Assembly: GCF_000367925.1 (NCBI RefSeq)
Contig: NZ_KB849176.1
Location: 424,191 to 488,190 of the forward strand
Reading direction: 5' to 3'
Length of the DNA: 64,000 nucleotides
DNA from: Acinetobacter bohemicus ANC 3994
Lineage (GTDB): Bacteria; Pseudomonadota; Gammaproteobacteria; Pseudomonadales; Moraxellaceae
Part shown: positions 44,707 through 54,113 of the stretch, piece after piece
Numbering within the stretch: position 1 is the stretch's first letter
Layout: each line of letters begins with the position of its first letter
Notes under the pieces: model-generated
What the model saw: the letters and a program-made list of their open reading frames with translations, nothing else
Told to the model about the DNA's origin: nothing
Databases searched by the model: none
Program-made: the position numbers and the translations under genes

Positions 44707-45355
44707 TGTTAGTCCTAACGATATAAAATAGGCACCACGATAATTGGTAGCCGAGGAGAATCTATAGTTGGGTTAATTATAGCACTCTTAGGGAAATTTT
44801 TTTTCGTAAAAATAACCAATCAAAAAAATATCTGCAATTTTTAAGCTGATCACGATTTTAAAAAATGATGATTGATTTAATTAAATTAAAAAGACAGCAG
44901 GTGAACTGAAATAAATATTCGGAAATTATTATTCATGATATTGGGCACTGTGTCAGAGGGTGAGTTTATTTTTGGCTGAGTAGTCACGCTTTCGAGGCAG
45001 AGATTAATTAAAATAAAGGGCTTGAAACGGACAATTTCTGTTGTCAATATCATTTTATTGGAAATGATTTATGTCGAAAAAGTGATTTTCACCATGAGTG
45101 TTTTTAGGGCTGAATTTTAAAAAATCAGTTGATTTCGCTGCATAACAATCGCTGAATATGGATCTATTGCACTTAATTTTGATGCTTTAAAGTACAGTCT
45201 AAACAACAAAAAACAGGGTATTAGACTAAAGTTGTAGGTGTGGCGGGTTTTTCGTATTTTTAGGCTAAAAAATTAAATAAAAACAAAGCTAATGAGTATC
45301 TTTATTATTTTTTGAGCTTGTTGGATAAGCAGATTTTATGACTCAAATTTACTCA
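44707..45355. other. Long non-coding interval upstream of the lactate cluster
   Basis: Holds the argG leader on the left and the far-upstream part of lldP control region. No reading frame of gene-like composition, tRNA or clear hairpin was seen. The LldR-type operators begin immediately to the right. Confidence 0.5.
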
Positions 45356-45374
45356 ATATTGGTCAGACCAATAT
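45356..45374. promoter_or_regulatory. LldR-type operator 1
   Basis: Perfect palindrome ATATTGGTC-A-GACCAATAT, containing the FadR-subfamily core TTGGTCnGACCAA. A partial half-site (TTAGACCGATATT) follows about 12 nt later. Position upstream of lldP and the presence of lldR in the same operon point to LldR. Confidence 0.75.
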
Positions 45375-45461
45375 AAAATATGTTAGACCGATATTGATCT
45401 TTAATTAAACAAAATTTACTATATTTGAGTAAATACGGAATATTTTTTTATTTTATTCTTT

Positions 45462-45476
45462 ATTGGTCTTACCAAT
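45462..45476. promoter_or_regulatory. LldR-type operator 2
   Basis: ATTGGT-CTT-ACCAAT, a perfect 6-bp inverted repeat on a 3-nt centre, about 75 nt before the lldP start. With operator 1 about 105 bp away it would allow looping, as in E. coli lldPRD. A third degenerate half-site (GTTCAGACCA) is near 45497. Confidence 0.75.
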
Positions 45477-45551
45477 TTGAGATTAATCTTATGAGTGTTC
45501 AGACCACTATTCCATTATTCATGTACCAGTAAGCATTTCAAGGAGATGACA

Positions 45552-47216
45552 ATGCTTCAATCTTGGCAACAGATTTATGATCCTCTTGGCAATATTTGGA
45601 TCTCCAGTTTAATTGCACTTATTCCTATTATTTTTTTCTTCCTCGCACTGGCTGTTTTTCGCTTAAAAGGTAGTGTGGCGGGAACAATTACCGTTGTTTT
45701 AGCATTACTGGTTTCACTTTTTGCTTATCAGGTGCCTGTAACAATCGCATTTGCATCGATGATTTATGGCTTTTTCTACGGTTTATGGCCGATTGCTTGG
45801 ATCATTATTGGCGCAGTCTTTTTATATAAAATTTCAGTAAAAACGGGTCAATTCAATATTATCCGTTCTTCAATTTTATCTATTACGGAAGACCAGCGCT
45901 TACAAATGCTGTTGGTGGGATTTGCATTTGGTACTTTCCTTGAAGGTGCGGCAGGTTTTGGTGCACCAGTGGCAATTACCGCTGCGTTATTGGTTGGTTT
46001 AGGTTTTAAACCTTTATATGCAGCAGGGCTTTGTTTAATTGTGAATACCGCACCTGTTGCATTTGGTGCCATGGGTATTCCAATTATTGTTGCAGGGCAG
46101 GTTTCTGGGGTGGATACCATGGAAATCAGTCAGATGGTGGGTCGTCAATTACCGTTTATGGTGCCTATCGTTCTGTTCTGGATCATGGGGATTATGGATG
46201 GCTGGCGCGGGATTAAAGAAACATGGCCGGCAGTTATTGTGGCGGGTGGATCATTCGCGATTGCACAATATTTAACTTCTAACTTTGTGGGTCCAGAATT
46301 ACCTGATATTACTGCTGCAATTGCATCTTTAGTGACCTTGACGATTTTACTTAAATACTGGAAACCAAAACATATTTTCCGTTTTGCTGATCAGGATGCA
46401 AGTATTGATGAAAATCTAGAGGCTCAGAAGCAACAGAAATATAGCATTGGGCAAATTGCTAAAGCTTGGTCTCCATTTATGATCTTAACCGTAATGGTGA
46501 CGATTTGGAGTGTCAAACCTTTTAAAGATTTGTTCACTAAAGATGGTGCATTACATGATTTAGTGATTTCAATCAAAGTGCCATATTTACATCAATTGGT
46601 GCAAAAAATGCCACCAGTTGTACCTGAAATCAAAAACTATGATGCTATTTTTAAATTTGACTGGTTCTCTGCAACAGGTACAGCCATTTTTATTGCCGCG
46701 GTTATTACCATTCTTTTCTTGAAAATGAAGCCAAAAGAAGCTGTAGTGACTTTTGGTGAAACACTTAATGAATTGAAAACACCGATTTATTCGATTGGTA
46801 TGGTATTGGCATTTGCTTTTATTGCCAATTATTCGGGTATGTCAGCAACATTGGCATTGGCACTGGCACATACAGGAAAAGCATTTACTTTCTTCTCACC
46901 TTTCTTGGGCTGGGTTGGGGTGTTCTTAACCGGTTCAGATACGTCAGCGAATGCATTGTTTGGCGCATTACAAGCAACGACAGCACGTCAAATTGGTGTG
47001 CCTGAAGTGTTATTGGTTGCAGCCAATACCAGTGGTGGGGTGACAGGAAAAATGATTTCTCCACAATCGATTGCGATTGCATGTGCAGCGGTAGGATTGG
47101 TAGGTAAAGAGTCAGACCTGTTCCGTTTTACGGTGAAACACAGTATCGTTTTCACCATAATGATGGGTATTCTTATTACCTTACAAGCTTATGTGTTCCC
47201 ATGGATGATTCCATAA
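45552..47216 (+). CDS. lldP: L-lactate permease
   Basis: The 554-aa polytopic transporter imports lactate with protons. Family segments are IAFASMIYGFFYGLWPIAWI, FAFGTFLEGAAGFGAPVAIT and the C-terminal GWVGVFLTGSDTSANALFGA. ATG 45552 is chosen because AGGAG is 7 nt upstream; in-frame codons back to 45495 lie before this site. First gene of lldP-lldR-lldD. Confidence 0.96.
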   Translation: MLQSWQQIYDPLGNIWISSLIALIPIIFFFLALAVFRLKGSVAGTITVVLALLVSLFAYQVPVTIAFASMIYGFFYGLWPIAWIIIGAVFLYKISVKTGQFNIIRSSILSITEDQRLQMLLVGFAFGTFLEGAAGFGAPVAITAALLVGLGFKPLYAAGLCLIVNTAPVAFGAMGIPIIVAGQVSGVDTMEISQMVGRQLPFMVPIVLFWIMGIMDGWRGIKETWPAVIVAGGSFAIAQYLTSNFVGPELPDITAAIASLVTLTILLKYWKPKHIFRFADQDASIDENLEAQKQQKYSIGQIAKAWSPFMILTVMVTIWSVKPFKDLFTKDGALHDLVISIKVPYLHQLVQKMPPVVPEIKNYDAIFKFDWFSATGTAIFIAAVITILFLKMKPKEAVVTFGETLNELKTPIYSIGMVLAFAFIANYSGMSATLALALAHTGKAFTFFSPFLGWVGVFLTGSDTSANALFGALQATTARQIGVPEVLLVAANTSGGVTGKMISPQSIAIACAAVGLVGKESDLFRFTVKHSIVFTIMMGILITLQAYVFPWMIP

Positions 47217-47236
47217 CACGCAATTAAGGACAGCAA

Positions 47237-47980
47237 ATGAAAGTCTCCGACAAAGTGGTACAAAGCCTTCGTATATTAATTGAACAAAATAATATGCAAG
47301 TTGGAGATCGTTTGCCTGCTGAACGAAAATTATGTGAGCAGTTAGGAGTTTCCCGTTCTTCTTTACGTGAAGCGATTCAGCAACTGAGCAGTATGGGCAT
47401 GTTGTTAAGTAAAGTTGGAGCGGGTACTTTTTTGCAACAGTTGCCGACTAATTGGTCGCAACATCAAATTGTACAGCCTTTAATTAATTTGATTGATCAA
47501 GATCCTGCATACCGTTTTGATGTGCAGGAAGCACGAACCATTTTAGAAGGGGGCACTGCTTGGTATGCCGCAGAGCGTGCCACGCCAGAAGACCTACAAA
47601 ATATTCGTCAATGTTACGATCAAATTAGCCATTTTCAGTCACTTGGTGATGATGATCGGGCCGCACAAGCCGATGCTAAATTTCATTTGGCGATTGCCGA
47701 AGCATCACATAATTTAGTGCTCATTCAGATGATGCGTGGCTTATTTGATCTGTTGCAATTTAACGTGGCTTTAGGCCGTCGAAAAGTCTATTCAGAATCA
47801 CACCGTTTTGATCAATTGCATGACCAACATTTTCGGGTGATGGCTGCAATTGAACGTAAAGATCCAGAAGCTGCTCGACAAGCAGTATGTGGACATATTG
47901 AGTTTGTAGTTCAACAAGTACGCTCGATTGATGAAGAAGAAGCTCGTCGTCAGCGTGCAAGTCGATTAAACAGGATATAG
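47237..47980 (+). CDS. lldR: Lactate-responsive GntR/FadR-family regulator
   Basis: The 247-aa regulator has a winged helix (DRLPAERKLCEQLGVSRSSL, REAIQQLSSMGML) and a C-terminal FCD effector domain (about 90-230) with metal-ligand-like DAKFHLAIAEASHN and HDQHFRVMAAIE. It is encoded between lldP and lldD and should bind the two TTGGTC/GACCAA sites upstream of lldP. Confidence 0.94.
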   Translation: MKVSDKVVQSLRILIEQNNMQVGDRLPAERKLCEQLGVSRSSLREAIQQLSSMGMLLSKVGAGTFLQQLPTNWSQHQIVQPLINLIDQDPAYRFDVQEARTILEGGTAWYAAERATPEDLQNIRQCYDQISHFQSLGDDDRAAQADAKFHLAIAEASHNLVLIQMMRGLFDLLQFNVALGRRKVYSESHRFDQLHDQHFRVMAAIERKDPEAARQAVCGHIEFVVQQVRSIDEEEARRQRASRLNRI

Positions 47981-47982
47981 CT

Positions 47983-49137
47983 ATGATTATTTCTTCTACT
48001 AATGATTACCGTGAAGCTGCAAAACGTCGCTTGCCGCCGTTTTTATTTCATTACATCGATGGTGGTGCATATGCGGAACATACGCTAAAGCGCAATGTAG
48101 AAGATTTATCCAAAATTGCCTTAAGACAGCGTGTTTTGAACGATATGTCTTCCTTAAGTCTTGAAACTAAACTATTTAATGAAACCTTATCGATGCCTGT
48201 TGCTTTGTCACCTGTAGGATTAACAGGGATGTATGCTCGCCGTGGCGAGGTACAGGCAGCAGTCGCGGCAGATAAAAAAGGCATTCCTTTTACTTTATCG
48301 ACAGTTTCAGTGTGTCCGATTGAAGAAGTTGCACCCGCGATTCAACGTCCAATGTGGTTTCAGTTGTATGTGCTACGCGACCGTGGCTTTATGAAAAATG
48401 CTTTAGAGCGTGCTAAAGCTGCGGGCTGTTCTACCTTGGTTTTTACTGTGGATATGCCAGTACCAGGGGCGCGTTATCGTGATGCACATTCGGGTATGAG
48501 TGGTCCAAATGCAGCCATGCGCCGTTATTTACAATCGGTACTTCATCCACAATGGGCTTGGGATGTGGGTCTGCATGGTCGTCCACATGACTTGGGGAAT
48601 ATTTCAAAATACCTAGGTAAACCTACAGGGCTTGAAGACTATATTGGTTGGTTAGGTAATAATTTTGACCCGTCTATTTCATGGAAAGACTTAGAGTGGA
48701 TTCGTGAATTTTGGGATGGTCCAATGGTCATCAAGGGCATTTTAGATCCTGAAGATGCTAAAGATGCTGTTCGTTTTGGTGCCGATGGAATCGTGGTTTC
48801 AAACCACGGTGGTCGTCAGCTGGATGGTGTTTTATCCAGTGCCCGTGCACTCCCTCCAATTGCAGATGCGGTGAAAGGTGAGATTAAAATTCTAGCCGAT
48901 TCAGGTATTCGTAATGGTTTGGATGTGGTACGTATGTTGGCGATGGGTGCAGATACTTGCATGCTTGGTCGTGCATTTGTTTATGCATTGGGTGCGGCGG
49001 GTGGAGCAGGTGTATCTAATTTATTAGATTTAATTGATAAAGAGATGCGTGTTGCAATGACATTAACAGGTGCAAAAACCATTGCAGATATTACCTCTGA
49101 TTGTTTGGTGAAATTGGATCGAGAGTTGGCTGAGTGA
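47983..49137 (+). CDS. lldD: FMN-dependent L-lactate dehydrogenase (quinone)
   Basis: The 384-aa enzyme oxidises L-lactate to pyruvate and passes electrons to the quinone pool. Family motifs: FLFHYIDGGAYAEHTLKRNV, LSPVGLTGMYARRGEVQAA, MWFQLYVLRDRGF and the active-site VSNHGGRQLDG (catalytic His) with the Arg following GADTCMLGRAFVYAL. It starts 2 nt after lldR. Confidence 0.96.
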   Translation: MIISSTNDYREAAKRRLPPFLFHYIDGGAYAEHTLKRNVEDLSKIALRQRVLNDMSSLSLETKLFNETLSMPVALSPVGLTGMYARRGEVQAAVAADKKGIPFTLSTVSVCPIEEVAPAIQRPMWFQLYVLRDRGFMKNALERAKAAGCSTLVFTVDMPVPGARYRDAHSGMSGPNAAMRRYLQSVLHPQWAWDVGLHGRPHDLGNISKYLGKPTGLEDYIGWLGNNFDPSISWKDLEWIREFWDGPMVIKGILDPEDAKDAVRFGADGIVVSNHGGRQLDGVLSSARALPPIADAVKGEIKILADSGIRNGLDVVRMLAMGADTCMLGRAFVYALGAAGGAGVSNLLDLIDKEMRVAMTLTGAKTIADITSDCLVKLDRELAE

Positions 49138-49220
49138 AGAGCTTTAACGAGTGTGGTGGTTCAGTCATAAGTTTATGAGTTGAAAATATTTAAATTTTTT
49201 AATTCATCTCCCAATTCATT

Positions 49221-49314
49221 TTACTTTAATCCCTCCCAGCCTCCCTTTTAGAAAGGGAGGAGCTACATCTTTCAAGATTAAAGTAATGAAAAAGTCCCCC
49301 TTTTTTAAGGGGGA
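49221..49314. repeat. Nested palindromic element between lldD and dld
   Basis: An outer inverted repeat TTACTTTAATC (49221-49231) / GATTAAAGTAA (49276-49286) encloses an inner 9-bp stem CCTCCCTTT / AAAGGGAGG (49240-49260). A second hairpin TCCCCCTT / AAGGGGGA (49295-49314) follows, then GGGGGATT copies of the same motif. Such CCCTCC/CCCCCT palindromes look like a dispersed intergenic repeat; the enclosing structure is MITE-like though no ORF is present. It fills most of the 301-nt gap. Confidence 0.75.
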
Positions 49315-49438
49315 TTTAGGGGGATTCTTCCAATACAGGATTAAAATTTAGGTTTTTATTTTTAATTCAAAAACTTAAATAAAAAATTAGATCAATAAGC
49401 ATTATTCCTGATTAACATTTGGAATAGGGAAATTTCAT

Positions 49439-51142
49439 ATGCAAACTCAATCAGATTTACAGCAAACCATTCATAAACTCATTAACATCGTGGGTAAAGC
49501 ACACGTTTTAACCGATGATAATGCCACACGTTTATATCGTCAGGGTCGACGTTATGGTTCTGGTCAAGTTTTGGCTGTTGTTACCCCGGGTTCTTTAATT
49601 GAGCAATGGCATGTTTTGCAAGCCGCAGTGGATGCAGATTGTATCGTGATTATGCAAGCCGCCAATACAGGATTGACGGGTGGTTCTACACCTTTTGGTG
49701 ATGATTATGATCGTCCAGTTGTTTTAATCAGTACCCGCCGTTTAGCAGGGATTCAAGTGATTAATGATGGTCAGCAAGTGATTTGTTTACCGGGTGCAAC
49801 ACTGGATCGCCTAGAAAAAGAATTGGCACCATTTAACCGTGAACCCCATTCTGTGATTGGTTCATCGTGTATTGGTGCATCGGTTTTAGGCGGGGTGTGT
49901 AATAACTCAGGTGGAGCATTGGTACGTCGTGGGCCTGCTTATACTGAGCTGGCACTTTATGCCCGCGTAAATGAAGTAGGCGCGTTGGAACTGGTGAATC
50001 ATTTGGGGGTGGACTTAGGTACAACGCCTGAAGAAATTTTATCTAAATTGCAAACGCAGCAATATCAAATGGATGATATCCAAAATGATGCTAATTGTTG
50101 CGCTTCAGATCAGCATTATGCCCATGATGTAACGCAAGTGGATGAAAATACCCCTGCACGATTTAATGCAGACCCATCGCGTTTATTTGAAGCATCGGGT
50201 TCAGCAGGGAAAGTGTGTGTATTTGCAGTGCGTCTGGATACTTTTGAGAAAATCCCAAGTCAAGTGTTCTATGTCGGTACAAATTCACAGGATGATTTAA
50301 CTGAAATTCGTCGTTTTTTACTCAAAGATTTAGCACGTTTGCCAATAGCCGGCGAATATATCCACCGTGTTGCTTATGACATTGGCGCTGAATACGGTAA
50401 AGATACTTTCATGTTTATTGAGAAGTTTGGTACAGCCAAAGTACCAGCAGCTTTTGCCATGAAAGATAAGGTCGATGGTTATTTAGAAAAATTTGGTATG
50501 AAAGGGCTTTCGGACAAAGTTCTGCAATTGGTCACTAAGTTTATGCCAAACCATTTACCGCAACGTATGAATGAATTCCGTGATTTATATGAACATCATT
50601 TGGTTTTACGTATAGAAAATCAGGATGTTGGGCAAGTTGAACAATTTTTAAAACAATATTTTGCCTCAAATACTTCAGGTCATTATTTTTTGTGTACAGA
50701 GGAAGAAGGGCGGAAAGCCTTTTTACATCGTTTTGCAGTTGCTGGTGCTGCCATCCGCTATCGTGATACCCATCGCAGTGAGGTGGAAGATATTGTGGCG
50801 TTGGATATTGCTTTACGCCGTAATGACCGTGAATGGTTAGAAACTTTACCCAAAGAGATCGATGATTTGATGATTCATAAACTTTATTATGGTCATTTTC
50901 TGTGTCATGTCTTTCATCAAGATTATATCGTCAAGAAAGGGGTTGATCCTTTAGCGATAGAACATCAAATGTGGCATTTGTTGGATGGTCGTGGTGCGGA
51001 ATATCCTGCCGAACATAATGTGGGGCATTTATATGTGGCGAAGCCTGCACTGAAAAAACATTATCAAAAACTAGATCCAACCAATAGTTTTAATGTCGGT
51101 ATTGGGCATACAACGAAATTAAAAAATTGGAAATCTTCATAA
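49439..51142 (+). CDS. dld: Quinone-dependent D-lactate dehydrogenase
   Basis: The 567-aa peripheral membrane flavoprotein oxidises D-lactate. FAD-binding features: VIMQAANTGLTGGSTPFGDD, VVLISTRRLAGIQVI, NREPHSVIGSSCIGASVLGG and NNSGGALVRRGPAYTE. The C-terminal membrane-binding and substrate domain matches E. coli Dld in length. It extends the lldPRD cluster, but the palindromic element upstream may separate it transcriptionally. Confidence 0.96.
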   Translation: MQTQSDLQQTIHKLINIVGKAHVLTDDNATRLYRQGRRYGSGQVLAVVTPGSLIEQWHVLQAAVDADCIVIMQAANTGLTGGSTPFGDDYDRPVVLISTRRLAGIQVINDGQQVICLPGATLDRLEKELAPFNREPHSVIGSSCIGASVLGGVCNNSGGALVRRGPAYTELALYARVNEVGALELVNHLGVDLGTTPEEILSKLQTQQYQMDDIQNDANCCASDQHYAHDVTQVDENTPARFNADPSRLFEASGSAGKVCVFAVRLDTFEKIPSQVFYVGTNSQDDLTEIRRFLLKDLARLPIAGEYIHRVAYDIGAEYGKDTFMFIEKFGTAKVPAAFAMKDKVDGYLEKFGMKGLSDKVLQLVTKFMPNHLPQRMNEFRDLYEHHLVLRIENQDVGQVEQFLKQYFASNTSGHYFLCTEEEGRKAFLHRFAVAGAAIRYRDTHRSEVEDIVALDIALRRNDREWLETLPKEIDDLMIHKLYYGHFLCHVFHQDYIVKKGVDPLAIEHQMWHLLDGRGAEYPAEHNVGHLYVAKPALKKHYQKLDPTNSFNVGIGHTTKLKNWKSS

Positions 51143-51175
51143 ATTGAAGTGAATAATGATCAGGTGTAATACTTT

Positions 51176-51207
51176 AAGTGTAGTCTCAATAGCTACACTT
51201 TTTTTAT
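51176..51207 (+). terminator. Terminator after dld
   Basis: AAGTGTAG / CTACACTT 8-bp stem, 9-nt loop, then a run of T. Confidence 0.88.
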
Positions 51208-51316
51208 GTCAAATTGACAGTTTTTTGCAGACAAATTATTTAAAAAGCCATAAACAAAATATGAAAAGTCGGTAAAGTAGTATGCAACAAGTTGCAAAGC
51301 CAACCTTAAAGGATTC

Positions 51317-53353
51317 ATGATGACAACTCGCTATGCAAATATATTAAAACCACTTCATTTAGGCTTTACGACCATTAAAAACCGTGTCGTGATGGGTTCA
51401 ATGCACACAGGTTTGGAAGACCGTTTTTATAACTATCCTAAATTGGCGGCATATTTTGGGGAACGTGCAAAAGGTGGTGTTGGTTTAATTATTACTGGGG
51501 GGATTTCACCGAACCGTTCAGGTTGGTTGCTTCCTGCGGGCGGGACCATGAATACCTTAGGCGATGTCGCACCACATCGTTTAGTGACGCATGCTGTGCA
51601 TAAGCATGGTGCAAAAATTATTATGCAAATTTTGCATGCAGGACGTTATGGTTATCAACCTTTTGTTGTTTCAGCGAGTCCAATTAAATCACCCATTTCA
51701 CCTTTTAAACCGCGTCAAATGAGTGAAAAGCAAATTTTAGATACCATTGATGATTATGCACATACCGCCAGTATTGCTAAAAAAGCAGGCTATGATGGTG
51801 TAGAAATCATGGGTTCTGAAGGCTATTTACTCAATCAGTTTCTAAGTCGCCATGTGAATCAGCGTGATGATCGTTGGGGTGGCGATATTCAGAATCGGAT
51901 GCGTTTTGCGGTTGAGATTGTTAGATCGATTCGTGCAAAAGTTGGTGAAAAATTTATTATCTGTTTCCGTTTGTCGATGCTTGATCTGGTTCATGATGGT
52001 AACACCATGGATGAAGTGATTATCGTTGCTCAGGCTTTGGAAAAAGCAGGGGTAACATTGCTAAATACAGGTATTGGCTGGCACGAAGCACGTATTCCTA
52101 CCATTGTCACATCTGTGCCGCGAGCAGCATTTGCTGATTATACGGCTGAAGTGAAAAAGCATGTTGCTATTCCTGTGATCGCTTCAAATCGTATTAATAT
52201 GCCTGAAACAGCTGAAGCTATTTTGGCTGCTGGAAAAGCAGATATGGTTCAGATGGCACGTCCGTTGTTGGCAGATGCATTTTGGGTGAGTAAAACCGCA
52301 ACCAATCGTGTTGATGAAATTAATACCTGTATTGCCTGTAACCAAGCGTGTTTAGATCATACTTTTAAAAATCAACGTGCAACTTGTTTAGTCAATCCAC
52401 GTGCAGCATATGAAACTGAATTGGTTTATTTGAAAACGAAAACACCGAAAAAAATTGCAGTTGTCGGTGGTGGTGTAGCGGGTATGTCTGCTGCAACAGT
52501 GGCTGCGAGTCGGGGGCATCAAGTAACTTTATTTGAAGCCGCACAAGAGATTGGTGGGCAGTTTAATTTAGCCAAAGTGGTTCCGGGTAAAGAAGAGTTC
52601 CATGAAACCATTCGCTACTTTAAAGTCCAAATTGAAAAAACAGGAGTAGAACTACGTTTAAATACCAAAGTGAACCGTGAGCAATTAGAACGTGAAGGTT
52701 TTGATGAGGTCATTGTTGCCACAGGTGTTGTGCCGCGTAGTTTGAAAATTGAAGGCAGTCATGCGCCACAAGTGCTGTCGTATGCAGAAGTTTTACGGGG
52801 TGCTGCCGTTGGCAATCGTGTTGCAGTGATTGGTGCAGGCGGTATTGGATTTGATGTGTCTGAATTTTTATTGAAACCAGAGCATCAACCTCAGCCACAA
52901 CCGTTGGCAGACTGGCAACGTGAGTGGGGCATTGATCCAAATCCGAGCTATATCTCTGAAGGTGGTTTGCAACCTGCGCAAGTGGATCACCCTGTGCGTG
53001 AAATTTATTTATTGCAACGTAAAACGACGCCTTTAGGTGCCGGTTTAGGAAAAACATCGGGTTGGGTACATCGCGCACAACTGAAAAAACATGCAGTTAA
53101 AATGTTGCGTGGTGTGCAGTATAAATCCATTACCGATGAAGGTTTATGGATTGAAACCAATGGCTATGACCAACTTTTACGTGTGGATACTGTTGTGGTT
53201 TGTGCGGGGCAAGAGTCAGTAAAAGACATTATGCCAAATGAAGGTGAAAATACTTTGGCAAATTACCATATTATTGGTGGTGCAAAACTGGCAGCAGAGC
53301 TTGATGCGAAGCGTGCAATTCGTGAAGGTGCTGAATTAGCAGCCAAATTATGA
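51317..53353 (+). CDS. fadH: 2,4-dienoyl-CoA reductase (NADPH)
   Basis: The 678-aa enzyme reduces 2,4-dienoyl-CoA during beta-oxidation of unsaturated fatty acids. It has an FMN barrel (residues 1-330; GSEGYLLNQFLSRHVNQRDD), a 4Fe-4S cluster motif in CIACNQACLDHTF with a fourth Cys in ATCLVNP, and an FAD/NADPH module starting KKIAVVGGGVAGMSAATVAA with a second nucleotide site RVAVIGAGGIGFDVSEFLL. Monocistronic after the dld terminator. Confidence 0.95.
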   Translation: MMTTRYANILKPLHLGFTTIKNRVVMGSMHTGLEDRFYNYPKLAAYFGERAKGGVGLIITGGISPNRSGWLLPAGGTMNTLGDVAPHRLVTHAVHKHGAKIIMQILHAGRYGYQPFVVSASPIKSPISPFKPRQMSEKQILDTIDDYAHTASIAKKAGYDGVEIMGSEGYLLNQFLSRHVNQRDDRWGGDIQNRMRFAVEIVRSIRAKVGEKFIICFRLSMLDLVHDGNTMDEVIIVAQALEKAGVTLLNTGIGWHEARIPTIVTSVPRAAFADYTAEVKKHVAIPVIASNRINMPETAEAILAAGKADMVQMARPLLADAFWVSKTATNRVDEINTCIACNQACLDHTFKNQRATCLVNPRAAYETELVYLKTKTPKKIAVVGGGVAGMSAATVAASRGHQVTLFEAAQEIGGQFNLAKVVPGKEEFHETIRYFKVQIEKTGVELRLNTKVNREQLEREGFDEVIVATGVVPRSLKIEGSHAPQVLSYAEVLRGAAVGNRVAVIGAGGIGFDVSEFLLKPEHQPQPQPLADWQREWGIDPNPSYISEGGLQPAQVDHPVREIYLLQRKTTPLGAGLGKTSGWVHRAQLKKHAVKMLRGVQYKSITDEGLWIETNGYDQLLRVDTVVVCAGQESVKDIMPNEGENTLANYHIIGGAKLAAELDAKRAIREGAELAAKL

Positions 53354-53412
53354 TTTTTTAAGTTGATTTGGCGAAACAATATTCATTTGAATGCTTTGCT
53401 TGTAATTTTTAC

Positions 53413-53441
53413 TTGTCAGTTTTTAAAAAGATCCGTATTAT
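53413..53441 (+). promoter_or_regulatory. Sigma70 promoter of tRNA-Ser
   Basis: TTGTCA (53413-53418), 17-nt spacer, TATTAT (53436-53441), 9 nt before the mature tRNA start. Confidence 0.8.
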
Positions 53442-53450
53442 GGCGCACAT

Positions 53451-53540
53451 GGAAGCGTGGCAGAGCGGTTTAATGCACCGGTCTTGAAAACCGACGAGGG
53501 TGTGAGTCCTCCGTGAGTTCGAATCTCACCGCTTCCGCCA
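53451..53540 (+). tRNA. tRNA-Ser(UGA)
   Basis: 90 nt including CCA with the class II long variable arm (ACGAGGGTGTGAGTCCTCCGT region). The acceptor stem is GGAAGCG/CGCTTCC, the anticodon loop CTTGAAA gives TGA, and the T arm is GAGTTCGAATCTC. Confidence 0.98.
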
Positions 53541-53551
53541 AATATTGAATT

Positions 53552-53579
53552 AAGCCCTTGTATTTGCAAGGGCTTTTTT
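53552..53579 (+). terminator. Terminator after tRNA-Ser
   Basis: AAGCCCTTG / CAAGGGCTT 9-bp stem with TATTTG loop, followed by TTTT. Confidence 0.93.
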
Positions 53580-53730
53580 CTTATCTATGGTTTTGTCGAA
53601 CAATCTAACTCCCACATAAAATTTTGGATGGGATTAGAGCTTATAAAGCTAAATTAGATTGAAATAGACTCCAGTATATTTTTCTTTTTTAGTTATTCTA
53701 GATATTGAATTTCAATCAAATTCGATGTAC

Positions 53731-54099
53731 CTAGTAAAGATCAATATAATCCGTTTTTAATCTGCGTAAACTTTGCTCAATAGAATAAAGCATGGCTTTG
53801 CGACTATTTCCTTTATACAATTGGTTTGTATCAGGAGAAGCACCACTGGAAAATTTAGTGACTAAGATAACCTCATGATGAATCCCTTGTAATAAATCCC
53901 CCAAAATTTCCTCAGATTGCCCAAATTGATAAACATCGGCTGTATCTATGAAATTGCCACCTGCATTCAGATACGCATCCAGTATTAATTTAGCTTCTTC
54001 AGGTGAGGAACCATAACCCCAACCTGTGCCGAAGTTACCAGTACCTAAAGCAATTTGTGAGACATTTAAATCTGTTTGACCAAACAATTGATCATTCAT
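53731..54099 (-). pseudogene. Truncated aldo-keto reductase
   Basis: The 122-aa frame is the N-terminal third of an aldo-keto reductase: DLNVSQIALGTGNFGTGWGY, AGGNFIDTADVYQFGQSEEI (catalytic Asp and Tyr) and LVTKFSSGASP (Lys). It stops at TAG after RRLKTDYIDLY. The next codons read VHRI and then TGA; families usually continue DLYQVHR, so the amber probably replaced a Gln codon, and the remaining 200 residues are missing from the sequence downstream. It starts 14 nt after the MDR gene in the same operon. Likely non-functional. Confidence 0.85.
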
Positions 54100-54113
54100 A
54101 TTTATCTCCGATC

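Noticed and set aside
19050..54099. Genome-wide amber reassignment or suppression suggested by two TAG-interrupted genes
   Set aside because: The aldo-keto reductase frame meets a TGA four codons later and has lost its 3' end, so it is ordinary decay; one remaining case is not evidence for recoding.
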